From Streptomyces sp. NRRL F-5135 (GTDB lineage: Bacteria; Actinomycetota; Actinomycetes; Streptomycetales; Streptomycetaceae), in contig NZ_JOHR01000021.1 in assembly GCF_000719775.1 (NCBI RefSeq), positions 40,805-104,804 of the forward strand: a DNA stretch of 64,000 nucleotides, in the 5' to 3' direction. The notes beneath the pieces were generated by a model, which made no database searches, was not told the DNA's origin, and saw only the letters and a list, made by a program, of their open reading frames with translations. Below, in pieces: positions 50,737-58,227 of this stretch; the first letter of the stretch is position 1, and the number at the start of each line of letters is the position of its first letter. A program made the position numbers and the translations under genes.

Positions 50737-51849
50737 GTGAGTTCCCGAGATCCGCAGGTTCGCGCAGCGCGAAACCGCTCAACCACGCACCCCTCGCGCG
50801 GCCCCGTCGTCGCCGTCACGGGTGCCGCCACGGGCGTGGGCGACCTGCTCACCCGGCGCCTGGCCGAGTCCGAGGAGATCAAGCAGGTCATCGCCATCGA
50901 CGAGCGCAGAGGGGACGTCTCCGAGGCGCAGTGGCACCTGCTGGACGTCCGGGACCCGGCCATCGCCGAGAAGCTGCGCGGCGTGGACGTCGTGGTGCAC
51001 CTGGCGCTGGACCTGGATCTGGAGACGGACCCGGCGGCTCGCACCGCCTACAACGTGCGCGGCGCCCAGACCGTGCTCACGGCCGCCGCCGCGGCCGGGG
51101 TCCACCGGGTCGTGCTGTGCACCTCGGCCATGGTCTACGGCGCGCTCCCGGACAACGACATCCCGCTCTCCGAGGACGCGGAGCTGCGGGCGACCGCGGA
51201 GGCGACCGGGGTCGGCGACCTGCTGGAGATCGAACGCCTGGGCCGCCGCGCGCCCCGCGCGCACCCCGGCCTGAACGTGACCGTCGTACGGCCCGCCATC
51301 CTGGTCGGCGGCACGGACACCGCCCTCACCCGCTACTTCGAGTCGCCCCGGCTGCTCGTCGTCGCGGGGTCCCGCCCGACCTGGCAGTTCTGCCATGTCG
51401 ACGACCTGGTGAGCGCCCTGGAGTACGCCGCGCTGGAAAAGGCCGACGGCGAGTTCGCGGTCGGCTGCGACGGCTGGCTGGAGCAGGAGGAGGTCGAGGA
51501 ACTCAGCGGGATCCGCCGGATGGAACTGCCGTCCGCCGTCGCCCTCGGAGCCGCGGCCCGGCTGCACCGGATCGGCCTGACCCCGTCGCCGGCCGGCGAC
51601 CTCGCGTACACGATGCACCCGTGGGTGGTCAGTGTCAGCAGGCTGCACGACGCCGGCTGGCGGCCGCGCTGGACGAACGAGGAGGTCCTCGCGGCGCTCC
51701 TGGAGGAGGTGGAGGGCCGGCACACGGTCGCCGGCCGCCGGCTCGGCCGCAAGGACGCCACGGCGGCGGGCGCCGCGGGTGCCACGGTCGCCCTGCTCGG
51801 CACGGCCGCGCTGGTACGGCGGGCACGCAAGGCCAGACGAAGGCTGTAG
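50737..51849 (+). CDS. SDR-family NAD(P)-binding protein
   Basis: This 370-residue extended SDR has the Rossmann motif TGAATGVGDLLTRRL near 30, LDVRD after the second strand, SAMVYGALPDND (Tyr of the active site) and RPAILVGGTDTALTRYF. The Lys of YxxxK is not in the standard position. The C-terminus has a short hydrophobic segment (AAGATVALLGTAALV) and a basic tail, suggesting membrane attachment. GTG 50737 follows TGGAGA; ATG 50710 is an alternative, but it falls on a palindrome. Confidence 0.82.
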   Translation: MSSRDPQVRAARNRSTTHPSRGPVVAVTGAATGVGDLLTRRLAESEEIKQVIAIDERRGDVSEAQWHLLDVRDPAIAEKLRGVDVVVHLALDLDLETDPAARTAYNVRGAQTVLTAAAAAGVHRVVLCTSAMVYGALPDNDIPLSEDAELRATAEATGVGDLLEIERLGRRAPRAHPGLNVTVVRPAILVGGTDTALTRYFESPRLLVVAGSRPTWQFCHVDDLVSALEYAALEKADGEFAVGCDGWLEQEEVEELSGIRRMELPSAVALGAAARLHRIGLTPSPAGDLAYTMHPWVVSVSRLHDAGWRPRWTNEEVLAALLEEVEGRHTVAGRRLGRKDATAAGAAGATVALLGTAALVRRARKARRRL

Positions 51850-51966
51850 GCCCGGGGCCCGGCAGGGCAGGGGCAGGGGCAGGGAGGGGGCCGACGGCGG
51901 CGACGGCGCCCGCGTGTGCCGGGTGCGCGTTCCGGTACGTCGGGGGCGTACGGCACGATGGACCGC

Positions 51967-52425
51967 ATGGTGAACACCCATTCCGGTCCCGGCGAGCAGG
52001 CGGCGGACGATCCCATCAGGCTGCTGGCGATCCGCGACACCCCGCTGAGCGTCGACGAGGTCTTCCGTGCGGTGGGAGACGACGCGGCGGGCGGCACGGC
52101 GCTCTTCGTCGGCACGGTGCGCGACCACGACGGGGGTGCCGGGGTCGACTCCCTCGGCTACTCCTCCCACCCCTCGGCGGAGGCCGAGCTGCGCCGGGTC
52201 GCGGAGAAGGTCGCGGCGGGTTTCCCGGTGCGCGCGATGGCCGCCGTCCACCGAGTGGGCGATCTGGAGGTGGGGGACCTCGCGGTCGTCGTCGCGGTCT
52301 CCTGCCCGCACCGGGCGGAGGCGTTCGAGGCGTGCCGGCAGCTGATCGACGACCTCAAGAGCGAGGTCCCGATCTGGAAACACCAGAAATTCTCGGACGG
52401 CACAGAAGAGTGGGTGGGCGCGTAG
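51967..52425 (+). CDS. moaE: molybdopterin synthase large subunit MoaE
   Basis: This 152-residue protein matches MoaE: GGTALFVGTVRDHDGG, SLGYSSHPSAEAELRRVAEK, VHRVGDLEVGDLAVVVAVSC PHR (given in parts), and DLKSEVPIWKHQKFSDG with the catalytic Lys pair. MoaE binds the sulfurated C-terminus of MoaD and converts precursor Z to molybdopterin. ATG 51967 is chosen; ATG 51958 and GTG 51970 are in frame and close. No moaD is adjacent. Its last codons belong to a duplicated 24-bp sequence. Confidence 0.93.
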   Translation: MVNTHSGPGEQAADDPIRLLAIRDTPLSVDEVFRAVGDDAAGGTALFVGTVRDHDGGAGVDSLGYSSHPSAEAELRRVAEKVAAGFPVRAMAAVHRVGDLEVGDLAVVVAVSCPHRAEAFEACRQLIDDLKSEVPIWKHQKFSDGTEEWVGA

Positions 52426-52487
52426 CGCCTCGTTGAGGGGTGGTGGTCGGGTGACGGGTGGGCGGGTGGGCGCGTAGCGCCTCGTTG
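52412..52487. repeat. 24-bp direct repeat covering the moaE stop
   Basis: The segments 52412-52435 and 52464-52487 are identical (GGGTGGGCGCGTAGCGCC, then TCGTTG), 52 bp apart. The first contains the moaE TAG. Each copy holds the small inverted repeat GGCGC-GTA-GCGCC. Confidence 0.85.
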
Positions 52488-52595
52488 TGGGCGTCCCGCC
52501 TTCGTTGATTCGCCCGTGAGTTGGGGAGGAAACGGAAAGCCTTTCAGCCCCCGTTCGGCCCGATTTGCGTAACCGCCGCCCGGACCGCAGCGTTG

Positions 52596-52622
52596 GATCG
52601 GCAGATGGTTAATCTGCTGATC
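52596..52622 (+). promoter_or_regulatory. 11-bp hairpin upstream of the small membrane gene
   Basis: GATCGGCAGAT (52596-52606) and ATCTGCTGATC (52612-52622) pair with one G-U around GGTTA. It lies 39 bp before the start at 52661, so it may be an operator or an mRNA structure. Confidence 0.4.
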
Positions 52623-52660
52623 GGTCAGTTTCAGACGCTCACTGCGCTCCGGAGGTCGGT

Positions 52661-52843
52661 ATGGCCGCACTTGTCTGGTTGCTGATTCCGTTCGTCGCCG
52701 CCGTCGGCGCGGCGATATGGGGGAGCTGGGCCGCGAGAGACCGCACGATGGGCGACATAGCCGAGCTCAACGGCTACGCCCGCTTCCGCGACGCGATGGA
52801 GAAGGCGCCCTCCGGTTCGGACGTCGGTTCGGACGTCGCCTGA
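52661..52843 (+). CDS. small membrane protein
   Basis: This 60-residue protein has one N-terminal membrane helix (ALVWLLIPFVAAVGAAIWGSW) and a hydrophilic tail with MGDIAELNGYARFRDAMEKA. GGAGG lies 6 nt before the ATG, supporting translation. Similar small proteins occur widely in Streptomyces, function unknown. It precedes the PDZ-Lon gene by 97 bp on the same strand and may be co-transcribed. Confidence 0.75.
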   Translation: MAALVWLLIPFVAAVGAAIWGSWAARDRTMGDIAELNGYARFRDAMEKAPSGSDVGSDVA

Positions 52844-52940
52844 CCCGGCCGGTCCGTACGTGGCCGCCGGGGTCCTGCCCCCGGCCCGTACGGACCGGCC
52901 CCAGGGGTGTACTGACAGACCCTTCCCGTACTGTCGTTCC

Positions 52941-54029
52941 ATGCCACGCCGCACCGCGACGATGCTCGCCTCCACCCTCGTCCTCATCGCGCTGCTCTGC
53001 GCGGGAGTGCTCATCAAGGTGCCGTATTCGGAGATGAGCCCCGGGCCCACCGTGAACACACTGGGCGACGCGGGCGGCGAGCCGGTGCTGCGGATCTCCG
53101 GTCACAAGACCTACCCGACCTCCGGTCATCTCAATATGACAACGGTCAGGGTCACCGGCGCGGACTACAACATGAACGTCGCCGAGGCGCTCTACGGCTG
53201 GCTCGCGCACGACAACATCGTGGTGCCGCACGAGACCCTCTACCCGGACGGCAAGACGGAAGAGCAGTCCTCGCAGGAGAACGCCGAGGAGTTCAGCCAG
53301 TCCCAGGAGAGCGCCAAGGTCGCCGCCCTGAAGGAGCTCGACATCCCGGTGGCCTCGCGTGTCGTCGTCGCCTCCGTCGTCAAGGATGGCCCCGCCGAGG
53401 GCACGCTGCACGCCGGCGACGTGATCAAGGCCGTGGACGGGACGGCGGTCAAGGCGCCGCAGGACGTCGCGAAGCTCGTCACGCGGCACAAGCCCGGTCA
53501 GGAGGCCGCCTTCACCATCGTCCCGGCCAAGGAGGCGCAGGCCGCGGAGAAGGCGGGCAAGGAGCCGGAGGGCACGGAGGAGGTCACGGTCACCACGAAG
53601 AAGTCCGACGAGGGCGACCGGGCGATCGTCGGCATCCAGGCGGGGACCGATCACACCTTCCCGTTCGAGGTGGACATCAAGCTGGCCGACGTCGGAGGCC
53701 CGAGCGCGGGGCTGATGTTCGCCCTCGGCATCGTCGACAAGCTGACGCCCGGCTCGCTGACGGGCGGCGCGTTCGTCGCCGGGACGGGCACGATCGACGA
53801 CGACGGAAGGGTCGGCCCGATCGGTGGCATCCAGATGAAGCTCGTCGGCGCGCGGCAAGCGGGTGCGAAGTACTTCCTCACGCCGGAGGGGAATTGCGCG
53901 ACAGCCGCCTCGGACACCCCCGCGGGTCTCACGCTGATCAAGGTGAAGACGATCGACGACGCCACGAAGTCACTGGCCAAGGTCCGCGCCGGGGACACGG
54001 CCGGCCTGCCGAGCTGCTCGACGGGCTGA
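52941..54029 (+). CDS. membrane-anchored PDZ and Lon-like protease
   Basis: This 362-residue protein has one N-terminal membrane span (about 8-26), an exported PDZ domain (about 125-200; VVVASVVKDGPAEG, LHAGDVIKAVDG) and a C-terminal S16 Lon-type domain (about 225-350). The Ser-Lys dyad is visible: Ser255 in GGPSAGLMF and Lys300 in GGIQMKLVGAR. It should degrade or process proteins outside the membrane. ATG 52941 gives the membrane segment at the right place. Confidence 0.92.
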   Translation: MPRRTATMLASTLVLIALLCAGVLIKVPYSEMSPGPTVNTLGDAGGEPVLRISGHKTYPTSGHLNMTTVRVTGADYNMNVAEALYGWLAHDNIVVPHETLYPDGKTEEQSSQENAEEFSQSQESAKVAALKELDIPVASRVVVASVVKDGPAEGTLHAGDVIKAVDGTAVKAPQDVAKLVTRHKPGQEAAFTIVPAKEAQAAEKAGKEPEGTEEVTVTTKKSDEGDRAIVGIQAGTDHTFPFEVDIKLADVGGPSAGLMFALGIVDKLTPGSLTGGAFVAGTGTIDDDGRVGPIGGIQMKLVGARQAGAKYFLTPEGNCATAASDTPAGLTLIKVKTIDDATKSLAKVRAGDTAGLPSCSTG

Positions 54030-54091
54030 CCGTGCGGCGCGCGTGCCGGAGGGCGCGGCGCGTGCCCGGCGGACGGACGGCGGGGAAAGGT

Positions 54092-54127
54092 CCGGACCGC
54101 CCGGAGGGTCCGCCCCGGGCCGTCCGG
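54092..54127. terminator. hairpin between convergent PDZ-Lon and PPA1309 genes
   Basis: Arms 54092-54104 and 54115-54127 pair over 13 positions with one mismatch around a 10-nt loop. It lies 62 bp after the PDZ-Lon stop and 8 bp from the PPA1309 stop. Confidence 0.6.
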
Positions 54128-54135
54128 CCCCCGGG

Positions 54136-54708
54136 TCACTCCTCGAAGGTGGCGGCGAGCGCCTCCGCCAGACCCGGGACCAGGCCGGACCCGGTCAGGA
54201 CCTCGTTCGGCGAGTCCTTCTCGCGCAGCCGCAGCGCGGATTCCCGGGTGCCGTCACGCAGCACGGCGACCGTCATCCGTACTTCCTGGCGGTCCGGGTG
54301 GGCGGAGACCCACTCGGTGAGCGCGGTCTCGTCCAGGCCGTCCGGTACGGACGTCTCGGCGGACGGCGGCAGCATCAGCCGCTCCACCGTCAGCGCGCAG
54401 CCCGCCACCGCGCCCGGCCAGGCGATGGTGCCGAGGAACTCGTCCAGCGGTGTGCCGGCGGGGATCTCGTCCTGCTCGATCGGGGTGAGCGGGGCGGTGG
54501 CGCCGTCGTCGACGAGGCCTAGCTGGGCCGCCAGCTCCGGTTCGTCGGCGCGCAGCCGTTCGGTGTCGACCAGGGCGAACAGCCGGGCCGGCTGGTCCCA
54601 GCCGAGCCCCGACGCGTATTCGTCGATCTCGAGGACCGCCCGGGTCAGCGGACCGGCGGCCATGGGGGTGCCTGATGAGTCTGATGAGGGGGGAGAGACA
54701 TTGGACAT
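54136..54708 (-). CDS. PPA1309-family protein
   Basis: This 190-residue protein has the actinobacterial PPA1309 family pattern: LTRAVLEIDEYASGLGWDQPARLFALV near residue 22 (cited in part), FLGTIAWPGAVAGCALTVERLMLP, and VRMTVAVLRDGTRESALRLRE. The function is unknown; it is cytoplasmic and acidic. ATG 54708 is preferred over TTG 54714 because AGGA lies 8 nt upstream. It is divergent from the UPF0182 gene. Confidence 0.88.
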   Translation of the reverse strand: MSNVSPPSSDSSGTPMAAGPLTRAVLEIDEYASGLGWDQPARLFALVDTERLRADEPELAAQLGLVDDGATAPLTPIEQDEIPAGTPLDEFLGTIAWPGAVAGCALTVERLMLPPSAETSVPDGLDETALTEWVSAHPDRQEVRMTVAVLRDGTRESALRLREKDSPNEVLTGSGLVPGLAEALAATFEE

Positions 54709-54803
54709 GGTCAATATCCTGCCTCCTTCGGACCCGGATGCGGGAACTAGGTAAAGACTCAGTAAGTTGCATCATTGGGCCCTACGATCGCGGGGCCCGC
54801 TGT

Positions 54804-54834
54804 ACACGCTGAAAACACACGCTGAAAACACACG
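54804..54834. repeat. 13-bp tandem repeat, 2.4 copies, upstream of UPF0182
   Basis: ACACGCTGAAAAC is repeated at 54804 and 54817, with a partial copy at 54830. It lies 25-55 bp before the UPF0182 start, in the region where its promoter and leader should be. Confidence 0.8.
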
Positions 54835-54858
54835 ACCGCGAACTTCGAGGTGCGCACG

Positions 54859-57800
54859 TTGGCTTTCCAGATGCCGGACCGCGGCGGAGGCCCGACCGGG
54901 CCACGGATCAGAGTGGGCCGGCCGTCCCGTCGGGCCCGGACCCTGCTGATGACATTGGGCGTGCTGGCCGTGCTGGCCATGCTCTTCGTCATGTTCGCGG
55001 GGTTCTGGACCGACTGGCTCTGGTACCGCTCGGTGAAGTACTCATCGGTTTTCACCACCACCCTGTGGACCAAGATCGGTCTGTTCGCGGTCTTCGGACT
55101 GCTGATGGCGCTCACCGTGGGGCTGAACATCTGGCTGGCGCACCGGCTTCGGCCGCCGCTGAGCGCGATGTCGATGGAGCAGCAGAACCTCGACCGCTAC
55201 CGGATGGGCATCGCCCCCTACAAGAAGTGGGTGCTGCTGGCGATCACCGCGCTCGTCGGGCTGATCGCCGGTGCCTCCGCCGCCGGCCAGTGGCGCACCT
55301 GGCTGATGTGGCTGAACGGGGTGCCCTTCGGGCAGAAGGACCCGCAGTTCAAGATGGACGTGGCCTTCTACGCGTTCGATCTGCCCTGGTACCGCTTCCT
55401 GCTCGCGTTCGGCTTCGCGGCCACGGTGCTGTCGCTGATCGCCGCCGCCCTGACCCACTACCTCTACGGCGGGCTGCGGGTCACGAGCCCGGGCGCGCGC
55501 GCCACGGGCGCTGCCACCGGCCACCTGTCGGTGCTGATCGGTGTGTTCGTGTCCCTGAAGGCCGTGGCGTACTGGCTCGACCGGTACGGCCTGGCCGTGA
55601 AGTCCAGTGACTTCAAGGCGGCGGGCAACTGGACGGGGCTGCGGTACGTCGACGCCAACGCGTACCTCCCGGCGAAGACGATCCTCTTCTGCATCGCCGT
55701 GATCTGCGCCCTGCTGTTCTTCGCGACGCTCTGGCGCCGCACCTGGCAGCTGCCGGTGATCGGCTTCGGGCTGATGGTGCTGTCCGCGATCCTGATCGGC
55801 GGGCTCTACCCGGCGATCGTGCAGAAGTTCCAGGTCGACCCCAACGAGCAGGCCAAGGAATCGCCGTACATCCAGAAGAACATCGACGCCACGCGCAGCG
55901 CGTACGGCATCGACGATGCCAGCGTGCAGGACTACGGCGGCAAGGGCGACCCGGACAAGAAGTCCGAGCAGCGCCAGGCGGCCGACACGGCGGCCAGTTA
56001 CCGGCTGGTCGACCCGAATGTCGTCTCGCCGGCGTTCCAGCAGCTCCAGCAGGAGCGCAAGTACTACCAGTTCCCGTCCACGCTGGACGTCGACCGCTAC
56101 AAGGACGCCGACGGCAAGCCGCAGGACACGGTCGTCGGTCTGCGTGAGCTGAACATCACCGGCATCCCGAAGCGGAACTGGATCAACGACCACTTCACGT
56201 ACACCCACGGCTACGGTCTGATCACGGCCAAGGGCTCGAACACGGTGACCGACGAGAACGACGGCACGGTCGGCGCCCCGGACTTCACCGAGTCCGGACT
56301 GCCGACCTCCGGCCAGTTCAAGTCGTACGAGCAGCGCGTCTACTACGGCGAGAAGACCGAGCAGTACTCGATCGTGGGCGGGCCCCAGAAGGAGCTCGAC
56401 TACGAGAAGAACGGCGAGCGGACCACCAGTTACCGGGGCAAGAGCGGGGTGGACCTGTCCAACCCGCTGAACCGCGCGGCCTACGCCGTCGCCTTCAGTG
56501 AGCCGCAGATGCTCTACTCCGGCGCCATCGGCGACGGTTCGCGGATCCTGTACAACCGCACGCCCAAGGAGCGCGTCGAGGCGGTCGCACCCTGGCTGAC
56601 GATCGACGGCGACGCCTATCCGGCCGTGGTCGACGGGCGGATCAAGTGGATCGTCGACTCCTACACGACGACCAACGGCTATCCGTACGCGTCCCGTACG
56701 ACCCTGGGCGACACGACGGCGGACTCGCTGACGGACAACCAGCGCGCGGTGGTCGCCCAGCAGAACCAGGTCAACTACATCCGCAACTCGGTGAAGGCGA
56801 CCGTCGACGCCTATGACGGCACGGTCGAGCTGTACCAGTGGGACGAGAAGGACCCGGTCCTGAAGACCTGGATGAAGGCGTTCCCCGGTTCGGTCAAGCC
56901 GAAGTCCGACATCGCGCCCGACCTGATGGACCACCTGCGCTACCCGCAGGACATGTTCAAGGTGCAGCGGGAACTGCTCACCCGCTACCACGTCACGGAT
57001 CCCGCGCAGTTCTACAGCGGCAGTGACGCGTGGCAGGTGCCGGACGACCCGACCACCAAGGACAGCAACTCGGTCCCGCCGTACTACCTCAGCCTGAAGA
57101 TGCCGGGGCAGGACGATCAGAAGTTCTCGCTGACGACGACCTTCACTCCCAACGGGCGCCCCAACCTGGGCGCGTTCATGGCGGTGGACGCCGATGCCAC
57201 GAGCCCTGACTACGGCAAGATCAGAGTTCTGAGGGTGACGTCCACCGTGCAGGGCCCGCAGCAGGTGCAGAGTGAGCTCAACGGTGTGCCGGAGGTCGCC
57301 GAGTTCGTACGGAACCTGCGCGGAACCGACTCGGACATCGAGTACGGCAACCTGCTGACGGTGCCGCTCGAAGGCGGGTTCCTGTACATCGAGCCCGTGT
57401 ACGCGCGCGGTGGCAGCGCCAACTACCCGCTCCTGAAGAAGGTGGCCGTGTCCTACGGCGGCAAGCCCGTCTTCAAGGACAGCCTGCCCGAGGCGCTGAA
57501 CGCCGTGTTCGGGTCGGAAGGCGGGGAAACGACGCCTCCGCCGGGCGAGACGACCAAGCCGCCGGCCACCGGTGACAAGGCGCAGGCCCTCCAGCAGGCC
57601 ATCGACGACGCCCAGAAGGCGTACGAGCAGGGCGAGGAGGCGCTGAAGAAGCAGGACTGGGAGGCGTACGGCAAGGCCCAGAAGGACCTCCAGGACGCCC
57701 TGGAGAGGGCCGCGCAGGCGGAGTCCGCCGCGGGGTCCGGCGGTTCGGGCCAGGGCGGTTCGGGCTCCGGCTCCGGCGCCGGTGACAAGGAGCCCGGCTC

Positions 57801-57918
57801 GGGCTCGGGCTCCGGTGACACGGGCTCCGACGCCGGTTCCGGCTCGGCGTCCCAGGCGTCCGCACGGCCGTCCGAGGGAGCGCCCGAGCGGCCGTCCGAG
57901 GAGGCCGCGAGCGGCTGA
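54859..57918 (+). CDS. UPF0182-family large membrane protein
   Basis: This 1019-residue protein has about seven membrane helices in the first 310 residues, among them [21 protein letters not shown] and [16 protein letters not shown] segments, and then a large domain probably outside the cell (about 320-890) with [19 protein letters not shown] and [10 protein letters not shown], characteristic of UPF0182. The C-terminus is a charged then Gly/Ser/Pro-rich tail. The function is unknown. TTG 54859 is preferred because GAGGTG lies 6 nt before it; GTG 54850 falls in that site. Confidence 0.9.
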   Translation: MAFQMPDRGGGPTGPRIRVGRPSRRARTLLMTLGVLAVLAMLFVMFAGFWTDWLWYRSVKYSSVFTTTLWTKIGLFAVFGLLMALTVGLNIWLAHRLRPPLSAMSMEQQNLDRYRMGIAPYKKWVLLAITALVGLIAGASAAGQWRTWLMWLNGVPFGQKDPQFKMDVAFYAFDLPWYRFLLAFGFAATVLSLIAAALTHYLYGGLRVTSPGARATGAATGHLSVLIGVFVSLKAVAYWLDRYGLAVKSSDFKAAGNWTGLRYVDANAYLPAKTILFCIAVICALLFFATLWRRTWQLPVIGFGLMVLSAILIGGLYPAIVQKFQVDPNEQAKESPYIQKNIDATRSAYGIDDASVQDYGGKGDPDKKSEQRQAADTAASYRLVDPNVVSPAFQQLQQERKYYQFPSTLDVDRYKDADGKPQDTVVGLRELNITGIPKRNWINDHFTYTHGYGLITAKGSNTVTDENDGTVGAPDFTESGLPTSGQFKSYEQRVYYGEKTEQYSIVGGPQKELDYEKNGERTTSYRGKSGVDLSNPLNRAAYAVAFSEPQMLYSGAIGDGSRILYNRTPKERVEAVAPWLTIDGDAYPAVVDGRIKWIVDSYTTTNGYPYASRTTLGDTTADSLTDNQRAVVAQQNQVNYIRNSVKATVDAYDGTVELYQWDEKDPVLKTWMKAFPGSVKPKSDIAPDLMDHLRYPQDMFKVQRELLTRYHVTDPAQFYSGSDAWQVPDDPTTKDSNSVPPYYLSLKMPGQDDQKFSLTTTFTPNGRPNLGAFMAVDADATSPDYGKIRVLRVTSTVQGPQQVQSELNGVPEVAEFVRNLRGTDSDIEYGNLLTVPLEGGFLYIEPVYARGGSANYPLLKKVAVSYGGKPVFKDSLPEALNAVFGSEGGETTPPPGETTKPPATGDKAQALQQAIDDAQKAYEQGEEALKKQDWEAYGKAQKDLQDALERAAQAESAAGSGGSGQGGSGSGSGAGDKEPGSGSGSGDTGSDAGSGSASQASARPSEGAPERPSEEAASG

Positions 57919-57960
57919 ACGAGCCCCACCCCGCGCCGTGATAGTGTGGCCACACAACGA

Positions 57961-58034
57961 CGCGGGGTGGAGCAGCTCGGTAGCTCGCTGGGCTCATAAC
58001 CCAGAGGTCGCAGGTTCAAATCCTGTCCCCGCTA
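57961..58034 (+). tRNA. initiator tRNA-fMet (CAT), copy 1
   Basis: The cloverleaf is complete: acceptor CGCGGGG/CCCCGCT, D arm GAGC/GCTC, anticodon arm CTGGG-CTCATAA-CCCAG with CAT at 57995-57997, T arm GCAGG-TTCAAAT-CCTGT and discriminator A58034. The unpaired first acceptor position (C1 opposite T72) and three consecutive G-C pairs in the anticodon stem mark the initiator. CCA is not encoded. Confidence 0.96.
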
Positions 58035-58042
58035 CGGCGAGA

Positions 58043-58078
58043 ACGAGGGCCCGGATCCATCAGGATCCGGGCCCTCGT
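58043..58078 (+). terminator. perfect 16-bp hairpin after tRNA copy 1
   Basis: ACGAGGGCCCGGATCC (58043-58058), loop ATCA, exact complement 58063-58078. It starts 9 bp after the tRNA. Confidence 0.85.
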
Positions 58079-58227
58079 CGTGTGTCCGCATCAAGTGCGT
58101 TTCGAGACCGCCCTCTTGGCCCCAGTCGTGTTTGACTTGTCTCTCTGTGGGCATGTCGACAAAACGCTGAAGTGATGTCGCGGGGGTGCGGTATACCAGC
58201 TGTACGTGGGTAGCAGGTGGTGCGACG

